Source: Paenibacillus lupini
GTDB lineage: Bacteria; Bacillota; Bacilli; Paenibacillales; Paenibacillaceae
Direction: 5' to 3'
Assembly (NCBI RefSeq): GCF_011761355.1
Contig: NZ_JAASRW010000001.1
Span: 1-64,000, forward strand
DNA: 64,000 bases
Shown: positions 1-8,611 of the stretch, one piece after another
Position numbering within the stretch: position 1 is the stretch's first letter
Layout: the number at the start of each line of letters is the position of its first letter
Made by a program: the position numbers and the translations under genes
Notes under the pieces: model-generated
The model's input: only the letters and a program-made list of their open reading frames with translations
Databases searched by the model: none
Told to the model about the DNA's origin: nothing

Positions 1-42
1 TAATTCCCTCATTCACTGTAGTATTTTTCATTAAAACACAAA

Positions 43-87
43 AACCCGAAAGACAGGCACTTTTTTAAAGTGTCTATCTTTCGGGTT
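43..87 (-). terminator. Intrinsic terminator of the glycoside-hydrolase-like gene
   Basis: Arms at 43-60 and 70-87 pair at 16 of 18 positions. On the minus strand the hairpin is followed by a T-rich stretch, just downstream of the minus-strand gene ending at 142. Confidence 0.8.
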
Positions 88-141
88 ACAGTTCATTATG
101 CGAAGAAGCCGTTTTTCTGTTCTAGCGGAATAGTGTAGCCA

Positions 142-1332
142 TTAATATTGAACACCTTCTGAATAGTGGTTGCCTGCATTCCATAATAGGTACTCATCAA
201 CGCCGGCATCATGCAGCGCTTTTATCTGAGCCTCTACCTCGGTCTTACCATACTTCATGTAATGACCTTTGCCCAGCCAGCTGGCGGTGAAGTCTTGAAT
301 CCATGGGCGGATAATTGGTTTCTTATCGCCTATGGGTTCAAGCTTCTTATGGGTGTCCTTCATCGCTCCGGCAATGGTTGCGTAAGGGCTCTTATCGGGA
401 TCCAGCTGATCAAACCAGCCCGTGCTGTAATGGCTAGGATAGATCATAGGGGAGATGACATGAACATCGCTTGAGATCTTGACGAAGTCTTGTCCGATTC
501 CTTCAGCAGCGGGTACTGATGCCGCATAACCGAATATATCGACGGAGACGCGAACGCCAAGCGGCTCAAGCTGCTCTCTTGCGTATTTGACGAAGCCGGC
601 GACAGCATCAACGCGGCTTTGATCCGTTTTCGTGAAGGTAAGGGAATCTGCTTTCTTCTCGAAACCTTCCGGGAATCGCACATAATCAAATTGAATTTCC
701 TTAAAGCCCAGGCTTACAGCTTCTTTGGCAATATCCACATTGTATTTCCATACTTCCGGCATATAGGGATTCACGAAGCTGTCTCCATTGCCATTGGCCC
801 ATAGAGAACCATCCTGGTGGAGATAGGAGAATTCCGGATGCTTCTTGGCAAGCACAGTATCCTTGAAGACGACGATCCGTGCAATTGGATAGACCTTATG
901 CGCTTCAAGCTTTGTCATCAAGGCATGAATATCGGAAATATATTTCTGTGTGGTGCCGAGCTTCAGAAGCTCAGGTGTCTTTGTCGGATAGGTTATGTAT
1001 CCGTTATCATCTTTAATGTCAATAACCATACTGTTAAGAGCTGTATCGTCCATCAGATTCAAGAGCGTGTTCAGACGCGCTCCACCGGCGCTGTGCGCGG
1101 TGACGTAGACGCCTTTAACGCCGGGAGCATCAGGCTGTGGATCGGCCTTTACGCCGTCTCCCACCGCCTCTGGTGTTGCATTGCTGTTCATGGCAGGCAC
1201 GGCATCAATGATCGTTTGACCGGCAGCAGCGTTAAACAGTGATGCGGCAAGCTGCTTGGAGGCGACATTTTCTTCACCAGTCCCAGTAACAAGTTGATAC
1301 AAAAGCATCAGTGTAGAAAAAATTACGTCCAT
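142..1332 (-). CDS. Putative glycoside hydrolase, DUF4015 family, probably exported
   Basis: 396 residues. The N-terminus is hydrophobic (about residues 3-16), followed by a low-complexity linker and, from about residue 72, a domain resembling the DUF4015/putative glycosyl hydrolase family, a TIM-barrel fold. Recognisable pieces are VIDIKDD near 103-109 and FDYVRFPEG near 215-223, typical of this family; an acidic residue in these strands is expected to act in catalysis. Substrate is unknown; relatives are thought to act on cell-wall or exopolysaccharide sugars. A GGGGAG ribosome binding site precedes the ATG. Monocistronic, with its own terminator at 43-87. The family call is from recognition of the motifs, not from a search. 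Confidence 0.8.
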   Translation of the reverse strand: MDVIFSTLMLLYQLVTGTGEENVASKQLAASLFNAAAGQTIIDAVPAMNSNATPEAVGDGVKADPQPDAPGVKGVYVTAHSAGGARLNTLLNLMDDTALNSMVIDIKDDNGYITYPTKTPELLKLGTTQKYISDIHALMTKLEAHKVYPIARIVVFKDTVLAKKHPEFSYLHQDGSLWANGNGDSFVNPYMPEVWKYNVDIAKEAVSLGFKEIQFDYVRFPEGFEKKADSLTFTKTDQSRVDAVAGFVKYAREQLEPLGVRVSVDIFGYAASVPAAEGIGQDFVKISSDVHVISPMIYPSHYSTGWFDQLDPDKSPYATIAGAMKDTHKKLEPIGDKKPIIRPWIQDFTASWLGKGHYMKYGKTEVEAQIKALHDAGVDEYLLWNAGNHYSEGVQY

Positions 1333-1471
1333 ATTATGCCCTCTCCCCGCTAGCGATTCTTTCCAAATTATAATTCAGAAGAAGGATTCGTGGCATTATT
1401 TTTTTTCAACATGGGCTAATCTAAGCATGCAATTATTTCATGTTTGAACAAAGCAAATTGAACAAACAAAA

Positions 1472-1500
1472 AGCCTGCCGGACTTTCGTCCAGGCAGGCT
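1472..1500 (-). terminator. Intrinsic terminator of the 64-residue ORF
   Basis: Arms 1472-1483 and 1488-1500 pair with one bulge. On the minus strand the stem is followed directly by five T residues, which supports a transcribed gene ending at 1528. Confidence 0.8.
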
Positions 1501-1527
1501 CATACGATTCTTTTTATTCCCGATTTG

Positions 1528-1722
1528 TCATTGCAGTAAAGCTTCTATTTGATGCTCGCAAATGCTGTGATGTACAATTTCCCTTGCATCTTCGGGTTCC
1601 AGAACAGCTAATCCATCCCGCAGCACGATGTTAATGGCAAGTTCGCGCTTTGTGAGGAAAGAACTTAGCTCCGGCACCAGCTTTTCCACAATCTGTGACA
1701 ATGTGACTGTTTCCATATCCAC
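1528..1722 (-). CDS. Small hypothetical protein, 64 residues
   Basis: I do not recognise a family. The product is acidic, predicted mostly helical, with a single histidine cluster (HHSICEH) near the C-terminus. The start is GTG, with an AAGGGTGA ribosome binding site about 8 bases upstream; the internal ATG two codons later is an alternative start. A clean intrinsic terminator follows 28 bases after the stop, which makes a real gene more likely than chance. No domain, signal peptide or membrane segment is visible. Confidence 0.6.
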   Translation of the reverse strand: MDMETVTLSQIVEKLVPELSSFLTKRELAINIVLRDGLAVLEPEDAREIVHHSICEHQIEALLQ

Positions 1723-1865
1723 CTGAGCATCACCCTTTCATCATAGGTTCAGGGCAAATCATATGGCAAGAAAACAAAAGTAACGGGATAACCACATTAT
1801 AACAGGATGAATTGTAAAAACATAGGGATATGTATATGATTCCATGTTTGTCTATTATACTTGGG

Positions 1866-2705
1866 CTAATCTTTTGAGCGATGGAAGTCGCCTATGACAC
1901 CTACTGTTTCCACGATATTGACGAAAGCCCGGGCATCGATGGAAGCGATCGTTTTACGTAGCTCGGCGAGCTCATAACGCGTCCGGACCGTCATCAGCAT
2001 GTCCTTTTCAGCGGACGTATAAGCGCCTCTTGTTTTAATAATCGTGATCCCTCGAGGGTGACTAAGCAGCTTCGCCAGCATTTCGTCCGTTTTGGTTGTA
2101 ATGATAAAAGCAGTTACTTTAATGTGCCGGACATGAATGATGTCGACGACTTTACCGGCTGTATATATAGATAACAGGGAGTAAAGTGCCAAATTCCAAT
2201 CCTTCGTAAAGAGGACAAGAGCAGCGATTACAACCCCATTTAAAGTAAAAATAATAGAACCTACTGGTAAATCGCGCTTTCGAGTGATAATTGATGCTAT
2301 AATATCAAAGCCACCTGAGGAGCCGCCGTAACGAAGCATCATGCCGGTGCCGATGCCCAGAATGATTCCGCCGAATACGGAACCAAGCACAGCATCCTTG
2401 GCAATTGCCGTTACGGGAATGAGTTGGAGAAATAAAGTGGATGCTAGAACGGTGTACATGCTCCAAATAATAAACCGGCGTCCAACGATAAACCATCCCC
2501 AACAAAGGACGGGAACATTCAAAACTAAATACAGCCAGCCGATGTTTCCGCCGGTCATATAGCCGATCATCATCGCGACACCCGACAAGCCGCCGCTTAG
2601 CAGTTGATGGGGAATGAGAAATAGATTAAACGCTCCCGCAATAAGAAGAGCGCCTATGGTCATAACGGATGCTGCAACAGCAGTATGAAAAGTCCACTTG
2701 TTCAT
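1866..2705 (-). CDS. YitT family membrane protein (DUF161 + DUF2179)
   Basis: 279 residues. Five to six hydrophobic segments fill the first about 170 residues, with the glycine-rich signatures SGGLSG and GGSSGGFDII typical of YitT proteins. The C-terminal about 90 residues (from VTAFIITTKTDEM) form the soluble DUF2179 domain. Function is unknown; the fold suggests a transporter or a ligand-sensing membrane protein. I chose the ATG at 2705 because GGAG lies 9 bases before it; the upstream ATG at 2720 has no clear ribosome binding site. Confidence 0.85.
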   Translation of the reverse strand: MNKWTFHTAVAASVMTIGALLIAGAFNLFLIPHQLLSGGLSGVAMMIGYMTGGNIGWLYLVLNVPVLCWGWFIVGRRFIIWSMYTVLASTLFLQLIPVTAIAKDAVLGSVFGGIILGIGTGMMLRYGGSSGGFDIIASIITRKRDLPVGSIIFTLNGVVIAALVLFTKDWNLALYSLLSIYTAGKVVDIIHVRHIKVTAFIITTKTDEMLAKLLSHPRGITIIKTRGAYTSAEKDMLMTVRTRYELAELRKTIASIDARAFVNIVETVGVIGDFHRSKD

Positions 2706-2806
2706 TTTAGTTAGCTCCATTGATGATTTCTCGCTGTTTTTTCAGCGGATGTTAATCTATGGTAGTATGGCTTTTTGCCCATTGCTGGTATTCGTAAGTT
2801 GATATG

Positions 2807-2815
2807 TGCTATAAT
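2807..2815 (+). promoter_or_regulatory. Extended -10 promoter of the DEAD-box helicase gene
   Basis: TGCTATAAT at 2807-2815 is a perfect extended -10 box (TG-N-TATAAT). No good -35 box lies 16-18 bases upstream, as is usual for extended -10 promoters. The predicted transcript would have a leader of about 45 bases. Confidence 0.55.
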
Positions 2816-2865
2816 GGTTTGGATATTTTTTAGTAGGCTGCAGATAAAAGGAGTATGAGAAAAGT

Positions 2866-4503
2866 TTGAAAACATTTGCTGAATTTGGCCTGGAACCTAA
2901 AGTGTTGCAGGCAATTACGGAGCTTGGATTTGAGGAATCTACCCCAATCCAAGACAAGTCGATCCCCATTGCTATGAGTGGGAGCGATATGATTGGTCAA
3001 GCACAGACTGGTACAGGCAAAACGGCTGCATTCGGAATTCCGTTGATTAACAAAATTCCGACTAGCGAAGAACGTATCGTTGCATTAATTATGACGCCGA
3101 CCCGTGAGCTTGCTATCCAAGTAGCAGAAGAGATCGGGAAGCTGACTAAATACAAAGGTCTTCGTTCACTGCCGATCTATGGCGGACAAGAAATCGGTCG
3201 CCAGATTCGCGCTCTGAAAAAGAAGCCGCAAATTATTATCGGTACACCTGGCCGTTTGCTCGACCATATTAACCGCAAAACCATTAAGCTTGAAGATGTA
3301 CGGACCGTTGTTCTTGACGAAGCGGATGAAATGCTGGATATGGGCTTCATGGAAGATATCCAAGCGATCCTGAAGCAAGTACCGGAAGAGCGCCAAACTT
3401 TGCTGTTCTCGGCTACAATGCCTGCGAACATCCAGAAGCTGGCACAACAGTTCCTGAAAAACCCGGAGCATGTAGCGGTTATTTCAAAACAAGTTACAGC
3501 TCCACTTATCGCGCAAAACTATATCGAAGTGCATGAGCGTCAAAAGTTTGAAGCTTTGTGCCGCTTGCTCGATATGGAATCGCCTGAGCTCGCTATTATT
3601 TTCGGTCGTACGAAACGTCGTGTTGATGAGCTGAGTGAAGGTCTGCAAAAACGCGGTTACTCTGCTGACGGCCTTCATGGTGACTTGTCGCAGAACCAAC
3701 GTGACAACGTTATGCGTAAATTCCGTGATGGCAGCATCGATGTCCTTGTAGCAACAGATGTTGCAGCACGTGGCCTTGACGTTTCCGGCGTAACACACGT
3801 TATCAACTTCGACCTGCCGCAAGATCCGGAGAGCTATGTTCACCGTATCGGTCGTACAGGCCGTGCAGGTAAAGAAGGTTCGGCTTACTCGTTCGTTACA
3901 CCTCGTGAAGCAGATCACCTGCACTTCATCGAGAAAGTAACACGTCAAAAGATCAACAAGAAGCCATTGCCAAGCCTTGCTGAAGCAATCGAAGGCAAAC
4001 AACGCCTTACAGCTGAACGTGTACTTGAGATTGTTCAGAACGATGAGTTCACTGAATACAAAGGCATCGCTATTCAATTGCTGGAACAATATGATTCCGT
4101 GCATTTGATGGCAGCAGCTCTCAAATTGCTTACTGGCGAGAAGAAAGACGTTAGTGTTGAACTTACGCCGGAAGAACCGCTTCGCGCGAAAAAACGCAAG
4201 CCGGACATCCGTTCGAATGGACGCCGTTACTCCGGTAGTTCGTTTGGCGGCGGCAACCGTGGCGGTGGAAGCAGCAATGGCGGTAGTGGTGGCAGCGGTG
4301 GCGGTGGTTATCGTGGTCGCGATGACAAACGCAGCGGCAGCTCCCGTGGCTATGAAGGTCGTAACAACCGTGACACTAATAACAACGGTGGCGGCGGCAG
4401 CCGTGGTCGTAGCAGCAGTGAAGGTCGCAGCAGCAGTGGCGAAGGCCGCAGCAGCGAGCCGCGTCGTCCGAAATATTCGTCTGAAGACTTCGTAAACAAC
4501 TAA
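2866..4503 (+). CDS. cshA: DEAD-box ATP-dependent RNA helicase, CshA-like
   Basis: 545 residues. All core motifs are visible: Q motif within 1-29, AQTGTGKT 46-53, PTRELA 78-83, TPGR 127-130, DEAD 151-154, SAT 182-184 and [10 protein letters not shown] 326-335. The C-terminal tail, from about 435, is very rich in Gly, Ser, Arg and Asn, an RNA-binding tail expected to be disordered. CshA-type helicases unwind mRNA structure in the cold, associate with the degradosome and help ribosome assembly. The start is TTG, 8-9 bases after AAAGGAG. The gene symbol is by similarity to the Bacillus enzyme. Single gene with its own promoter and terminator. Confidence 0.9.
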   Translation: MKTFAEFGLEPKVLQAITELGFEESTPIQDKSIPIAMSGSDMIGQAQTGTGKTAAFGIPLINKIPTSEERIVALIMTPTRELAIQVAEEIGKLTKYKGLRSLPIYGGQEIGRQIRALKKKPQIIIGTPGRLLDHINRKTIKLEDVRTVVLDEADEMLDMGFMEDIQAILKQVPEERQTLLFSATMPANIQKLAQQFLKNPEHVAVISKQVTAPLIAQNYIEVHERQKFEALCRLLDMESPELAIIFGRTKRRVDELSEGLQKRGYSADGLHGDLSQNQRDNVMRKFRDGSIDVLVATDVAARGLDVSGVTHVINFDLPQDPESYVHRIGRTGRAGKEGSAYSFVTPREADHLHFIEKVTRQKINKKPLPSLAEAIEGKQRLTAERVLEIVQNDEFTEYKGIAIQLLEQYDSVHLMAAALKLLTGEKKDVSVELTPEEPLRAKKRKPDIRSNGRRYSGSSFGGGNRGGGSSNGGSGGSGGGGYRGRDDKRSGSSRGYEGRNNRDTNNNGGGGSRGRSSSEGRSSSGEGRSSEPRRPKYSSEDFVNN

Positions 4504-4516
4504 GTTATCTAGATCA

Positions 4517-4562
4517 GGGGGAGTCCGTGATGCCTAGCGGGCATCCGGGCTTTCCCTTTTTT
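4517..4562 (+). terminator. Intrinsic terminator of the DEAD-box helicase gene
   Basis: GGGGGAGTCCG...ATGCC pairs with GGCAT-CCGGGCTTTCCC, followed by six T residues, 14 bases after the stop codon. Confidence 0.75.
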
Positions 4563-4602
4563 ATTACATTGCACTTAATCTATGAGGGTAGGGGCGAATC
4601 AA

Positions 4603-5388
4603 ATGGAACCAAAAGGCCTTGTTGGCGGGTTGTATCGGATTTCCGAATGGATCATGCGACTAGCGGTCATTAACATCTTGTGGCTGGTATGTTCGATTCC
4701 GTTTGTATTTATTGCATGGAGTGGACTTTTGGCTGCCCCGGCAGATATATCTGATTCAGCAGTTACGAGTCAAGTGTATGCCACGTTAATCATGATGGCA
4801 GTTATCGCTCCTTTTACTCTTTTCCCGGCAACAGCTGCAATGTTCACTATTGCGCGCAAATGGGTAATGGGTGAAGTAGATGTACCGATGTTTAAAACAT
4901 TCTTCCGCGGATACAAAGAGAATTATTTGCAAAGTATGATCGGTGGCATTTTCTACTCGCTGATTTTGGGCATTATGATTATTGATTTTGTTGTTTATCA
5001 AGATCAATTCAATCTGTTCTCGTACTTATACCTGGCGATTTGCTTATTGCTTGTCGTGTCCTTATTCAACTTCTTCTCGATGCTTGTGCACTATCATATG
5101 AAAACGTTTCAATTGTTGAAAAATGCGATTCTGATTACGATCGGTCGTCCGATTCGTTCGTTCTCTACGGCGATTATGGCCGCAGCAGTGATGTATTTCA
5201 GCACGCAGTATACTTTCCTGATTCCATTCTTTATGGGCAGTGTGATCGCTTACCTGTCGTTCTGGAACTTCCATCTTATTTACCGTAAACTTCAAGATCA
5301 GATGGAGAAGGAAAAACAAAAAGAAGCAGAAGCACAAGAAAATGAGTTTGCTGATCTGACGGATTCGGAGAGAGACCGGAACCATTAA
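4603..5388 (+). CDS. YesL-like membrane protein (DUF624)
   Basis: 261 residues from the chosen start. About five membrane segments are visible, for example around LAVINILWLVCSIPFVFIAW and the segments after YLQSMIGGIFY. The last about 35 residues are charged and rich in Lys, Glu and Gln, so cytoplasmic. DUF624/YesL proteins are common in Paenibacillus, often beside sugar ABC transporters, but none is adjacent here; role unknown. GAGGGTAGGGG precedes the ATG at 4603 by 8-9 bases and overlaps the other candidate start at 4582, so 4603 is preferred. Confidence 0.8.
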   Translation: MEPKGLVGGLYRISEWIMRLAVINILWLVCSIPFVFIAWSGLLAAPADISDSAVTSQVYATLIMMAVIAPFTLFPATAAMFTIARKWVMGEVDVPMFKTFFRGYKENYLQSMIGGIFYSLILGIMIIDFVVYQDQFNLFSYLYLAICLLLVVSLFNFFSMLVHYHMKTFQLLKNAILITIGRPIRSFSTAIMAAAVMYFSTQYTFLIPFFMGSVIAYLSFWNFHLIYRKLQDQMEKEKQKEAEAQENEFADLTDSERDRNH

Positions 5389-5405
5389 ATAGCAGCAAGC
5401 GAAAG

Positions 5406-5434
5406 TTTACTTTTGCCGGATTTACGTCTATAAT
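5406..5434 (+). promoter_or_regulatory. Sigma-A promoter of the 6S RNA gene
   Basis: TTTACT at 5406-5411, a spacer of 17 bases, and a perfect TATAAT at 5429-5434. Transcription would begin near 5441-5443, exactly at the closing stem of the predicted 6S RNA. Confidence 0.75.
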
Positions 5435-5440
5435 AGCAAT

Positions 5441-5622
5441 ACATCCTGCGATGTTCGTTTCGGCTTTACGTTGTTTTGAACCAATGGCTGTTTCTAGGGA
5501 GACCAACATTGGAACGCGGCTGACAAGCCCTCGAAAAAGGGATTTCAAAAACGTTTCTGCGGACACCCACCTGCGAGAGCGGGTTCAGAAACATGTGAGT
5601 CGGACGGCATTCGCGGGTTTTT
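5441..5622 (+). ncRNA. ssrS: 6S RNA
   Basis: About 180 bases with the layout of a Firmicutes 6S RNA. A terminal closing stem is formed by CCTGCGATG (5445-5453) with CATTCGCGGG near 5608-5617. An upper arm has CGTTGTTTTGAA pairing with TTCAAAAACG and an apical CAATG/CATTG stem. The 3' side contains the GGACACCCACCTG-type segment characteristic of the family, with GTTTCTG/CAGAAAC pairing around it. Seven T residues end the gene. 6S RNA mimics an open promoter and binds the sigma-A RNA polymerase holoenzyme, reducing transcription in stationary phase. A 72-codon open frame inside is ignored. An Rfam covariance search would settle it. Confidence 0.78.
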
Positions 5623-5782
5623 TTCTTGCCATTATAGAGACCGGCAGTTTCTTGGTCATCCAGCTGTGATGATCGGGGAGCTGCTTTTGTATGTTAGAAT
5701 ATGTTCTATGGTCTTTTTCTAAGGGTATAAACATGCTACAATATTTGTTGACGTACATAGATGCTAGAGGGGGAGATCATCG

Positions 5783-6166
5783 TTGTTGAAGCGGACCCTA
5801 ATCGGGCTGTTGCGCAGTTTCGAAGCGACGGGCGATAAAGCTAAGGACCCACTGCTCAAATCTCATATCTACAAGCTCTCGAAGGAGAAGGCGTGGGAAG
5901 AAGTTACATCCACCCTTAAGAAGATGCAAGGGTATAAGCTGCTCCACGAAGTGAAGTCGGTCGGAGAGATTGTTCTTGAGAAGCGAACAATGACTGGACG
6001 TACAATGGATATTACGGTAACCGTCATTGGGGTTAATCCTGTCACTTCGGCAGTTGATATTTATTCCGCTTCCAAAGGATCGCTTGGTGATCTTGGTTCC
6101 AACTACCGCGTTATTCTTGATATTTATCGGATATTGGACAAGAAGCTTGCAGCTTTCAAAGCATAA
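5783..6166 (+). CDS. Conserved cytosolic protein, DUF1499-like
   Basis: 127 residues, no signal peptide or membrane segment. The C-terminal stretch VDIYSASKGSLGDLGSNYR resembles the DUF1499 signature, in which a V-D-x-x-S-x-S segment is followed by D-[LF]-G-x-N-x-R. Function unknown. The start is TTG at 5783, 8 bases after GAGGGGGA; a second TTG follows immediately. Monocistronic, convergent with tpx. Confidence 0.65.
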   Translation: MLKRTLIGLLRSFEATGDKAKDPLLKSHIYKLSKEKAWEEVTSTLKKMQGYKLLHEVKSVGEIVLEKRTMTGRTMDITVTVIGVNPVTSAVDIYSASKGSLGDLGSNYRVILDIYRILDKKLAAFKA

Positions 6167-6188
6167 CTCAGTAATCACATAAAACATG

Positions 6189-6222
6189 AAAAAAGCGAGG
6201 AAGGTTAGCCCTTCACTCGCTT
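6189..6222 (-). terminator. Intrinsic terminator of tpx
   Basis: GCGAGGAAGG pairs with CCTTC-CTCGC (arms around 6195-6204 and 6209-6220). On the minus strand the stem is followed by six T residues. Confidence 0.7.
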
Positions 6223-6313
6223 AATAATTCTATTTGGCGATAAAACCAACCTCTAAGCGCGGTCGTACATCTTCGAACGGCCCCGATAGAGGTTTTCTCA
6301 TGCGCATAGAAGT

Positions 6314-6832
6314 TTAGACAAGCGCTTTAACTGCGTTAATCGCTTGCTCGTAATTTGGATGTTCTGTCATTTCGGACAGATATTCAACGTATTGTACTTT
6401 ATCATTCGCATCGATGACGAAGATAGCACGCATATCAAGGCCGAATTCTTTTATGTAAACGCCATATGCTTGACCGAAGTCATGCGATTTGAAGTCTGAC
6501 AGCATAACCACTTTATCTACGCCTGCTGCACCACACCAGCGGGATTGAGCGAATGGTGTATCAACACTTACTGTCAACACGATAACATTGTCACCCAGCG
6601 AAGAAGCTTCTTCGTTGAAACGGCGAGTTTGCGCGTCGCAAACACCTGTATCAATGGAAGGGACAACGCTGATCAGTTTTACTTTACCTGCGAAATCTTT
6701 CAAGGAAACGGAGTCAACAAGCGATTTGTTGATTGTGAAATCAGGAGCTTGGTCTCCAACTTTGACTTCCGGACCGATTAATGTAATAGGATTGCCTTTA
6801 AATGCGGCAACGCCAGTGCGTTCTTGTGACAT
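6314..6832 (-). CDS. tpx: Thiol peroxidase (atypical 2-Cys peroxiredoxin)
   Basis: 172 residues, the usual Tpx length. The peroxidatic Cys65 lies in SIDTGVCDAQT and the resolving Cys99 in SRWCG, the arrangement that defines Tpx. It reduces hydrogen peroxide and organic peroxides with thioredoxin as electron donor, in the cytoplasm. The ATG at 6832 is 11 bases after a GGAGG; an in-frame TTG upstream at 6853 overlaps that site and is rejected. Single gene. Confidence 0.95.
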   Translation of the reverse strand: MSQERTGVAAFKGNPITLIGPEVKVGDQAPDFTINKSLVDSVSLKDFAGKVKLISVVPSIDTGVCDAQTRRFNEEASSLGDNVIVLTVSVDTPFAQSRWCGAAGVDKVVMLSDFKSHDFGQAYGVYIKEFGLDMRAIFVIDANDKVQYVEYLSEMTEHPNYEQAINAVKALV

Positions 6833-6930
6833 AATGATAATGTCCTCCTTCAATAGTTATGGTTTGTAACAGGTTTAATTATAAGCTTTATGAATCGGCA
6901 TTGTCCAATGGTTGGAAGGGGAGATTCGTA

Positions 6931-7575
6931 ATGATTTTTTTAAGATATGAAAGCTTTCGCGGATATTTGCGTGCCTACCCGGTTACTTCCGTTATTATCG
7001 CGCTCAATCTTATTTATTTCATTGTGATCGCCTTTACGGGGGATACCAATAGTGGGGAGCATTTATATAATTATGGTGCTTTCACGAGCTATAGGGATGG
7101 GGATCCGTTGGGGCTCAATGAGCCATGGCGATATGTGACTTCCATGTTCATGCACTCAGGCTTTCAGCATTTGCTGTTTAATATGTTCTCGGTGCTTGTA
7201 TTTGCACCTCCTCTAGAGAGGTTATTGAAACCACTCAAATATGCTGTATTTTATCTCTTATGCGGCATTCTCGGTAATGCCCTCAGTGCCATTGTATCCA
7301 GCCTTACAGAAGAATGGATAAGGCATTTGGCAGTAGGTGCTTCAGGCGCCATATACGGCGTTTACGGTGCTTTCCTGTTCATCTCATTGTTCCGTAAAGC
7401 ATGGCTGGATGAGGCCTCAAGAAAAACGGTATATATGATATTAGGATTTGGGGTCGTCTACTCCATTGTAATCCCATCGATCGATTTGTGGGGACATGTA
7501 GGCGGCGGGCTTGCAGGATTTTTGTTATATGGGTTATTAGATCGCGCTATGACTAAGAAGCGGCGTCGATATTAG
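6931..7575 (+). CDS. Rhomboid family intramembrane serine protease
   Basis: 214 residues with about six membrane segments. The signature HSGFQHLLFNMFSL-type segment (here HSGFQHLLFNMFSV), GASGAIYGVYGAF containing the catalytic Ser, and LWGHVGGGLAGF containing the catalytic His are all present, so the Ser-His dyad is intact. It cleaves single-pass membrane proteins within the bilayer; substrate unknown. GGAAGGGGA lies 7 bases before the chosen ATG. Followed after 33 bases by the LysR gene on the same strand, so the two may be co-transcribed. Confidence 0.9.
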   Translation: MIFLRYESFRGYLRAYPVTSVIIALNLIYFIVIAFTGDTNSGEHLYNYGAFTSYRDGDPLGLNEPWRYVTSMFMHSGFQHLLFNMFSVLVFAPPLERLLKPLKYAVFYLLCGILGNALSAIVSSLTEEWIRHLAVGASGAIYGVYGAFLFISLFRKAWLDEASRKTVYMILGFGVVYSIVIPSIDLWGHVGGGLAGFLLYGLLDRAMTKKRRRY

Positions 7576-7608
7576 AATCAGCATGGTCGGGAGAGATAAG
7601 GAGACATT

Positions 7609-8538
7609 ATGGAACTACGTCAGCTTTATTATTTTGTAAAGGTTGCAAAAAAAGAACATGTGACGCAAGCGGCAGAAGAGCTGCATGTCGCGCAATCTGC
7701 GGTTAGTCGGCAAATCCACCAGCTCGAGGAAGAGCTGGGCGTCAAATTGTTTCTTCAGAAAGGACGCAATCTTCAGCTGACGCCGGTTGGCCAGTTGTTT
7801 CTTAAGCGCGCGGAAGTCATTCTGGAGGATCTTGAAAAGGCTGTTGTAGAGATACACGAGTTTATGGATCCTGAGAAAGGTGAGATTCGACTTGGCTTTC
7901 CTCACAGTCTAGGCGTATCTGTTGTCCCTCAAGTTGTCGCTGCATTCCGCAAGCTTCATCCAAATGTCAAATTCCGTTTCCGGCAGGGCATGTATCCGTC
8001 GCTGATTCGCGATATGATTAAAGGTGAGATTGATCTGGCCTTTATCTCACCGTTTCCTGATGAACATGAGCATGTTTGTGGTCAAGTTTTGTTGACTGAG
8101 GAGCTGTATGCGATACTTCCTCCAAGTCATCCCTTAGCTGAAGAAGAAGAAATTGACCTTAACCAGTTGAAGGATGATACGTTTGTTATGTTCAGCGAAG
8201 GATATTCGCTGCGGCCAATCGTATGGGAGGCATGCCAAGAGGCAGGATTTACACCAAAGATCGGTTTTGAAGGTGAGGAGACGGAGACGATCCGAGGACT
8301 TGTCGCAGCTGGTATGGGAGTAAGTCTGCTGCCAGAGATGGCGCTGTATCATGCGGGGGTGCTGCAGTCGGCAAAAGTTCGTGTGCGTTCACCTAGAGTC
8401 ATGCGTAATATCGGCATCATTCATCGCTCGAATGAAAAGATGTCGCTTGTATCTAAAGTATTCCATAGCTTCCTCATCAACTATTTCAGCGAGCTGGAAG
8501 ATAATAAGGGGAAAACAAAAACGGTATCGCCTGAGTAG
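7609..8538 (+). CDS. LysR family transcriptional regulator, GltC-like
   Basis: 309 residues. N-terminal winged helix-turn-helix at about 1-60 (MELRQLYYFVKVAKKEHVTQ..., AQSAVSRQIHQLEEELG), followed by a LysR effector-binding domain with GFPHSLGVSVVPQV, PEGY-like FSEGYSLRPI and GLVAAGMGVSLLPE. These segments closely resemble Bacillus GltC, the activator of glutamate synthase genes, but gltAB is not in the window, so the target is not established. The stop codon TAG lies in the loop region of the terminator hairpin. Confidence 0.85.
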   Translation: MELRQLYYFVKVAKKEHVTQAAEELHVAQSAVSRQIHQLEEELGVKLFLQKGRNLQLTPVGQLFLKRAEVILEDLEKAVVEIHEFMDPEKGEIRLGFPHSLGVSVVPQVVAAFRKLHPNVKFRFRQGMYPSLIRDMIKGEIDLAFISPFPDEHEHVCGQVLLTEELYAILPPSHPLAEEEEIDLNQLKDDTFVMFSEGYSLRPIVWEACQEAGFTPKIGFEGEETETIRGLVAAGMGVSLLPEMALYHAGVLQSAKVRVRSPRVMRNIGIIHRSNEKMSLVSKVFHSFLINYFSELEDNKGKTKTVSPE

Positions 8539-8556
8539 GCGATACCGTTTTTGTTT
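8514..8556. terminator. Bidirectional terminator overlapping the LysR stop codon
   Basis: A perfect 12-bp stem ACGGTATCGCCT / AGGCGATACCGT (8521-8532, 8537-8548) with a GAGT loop containing the start of the stop codon. It is flanked by A-rich and T-rich tracts and so can work in both directions. Confidence 0.85.
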
Positions 8557-8568
8557 GTTGTCATCAAC

Positions 8569-8597
8569 AGTATCGCCTGTAGGCGATTACCGTTTTT
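8569..8597 (+). terminator. Second, related terminator hairpin
   Basis: TATCGCCT-GT-AGGCGATTA (from about 8569) is a decayed copy of the hairpin 20 bases upstream, again followed by ACCGTTTTTT. It lies between the convergent LysR and YugP genes. Confidence 0.65.
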
Positions 8598-8611
8598 TAT
8601 TAACTATGTGT

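Noticed and set aside
817..1242. 141-codon plus-strand frame opposite the glycoside-hydrolase-like gene
   Set aside because: Cys-rich antisense shadow without ribosome binding site.
3166..4495. Open frames overlapping the CshA-like helicase (minus 3166-3471, minus 3484-4104, plus 4154-4495)
   Set aside because: Shadows; the Ala/Val-rich plus frame is the shifted reading of the Gly/Ser tail.
5451..5669. 72-codon frame between 5451 and 5669
   Set aside because: Lies within the predicted 6S RNA and lacks a ribosome binding site.
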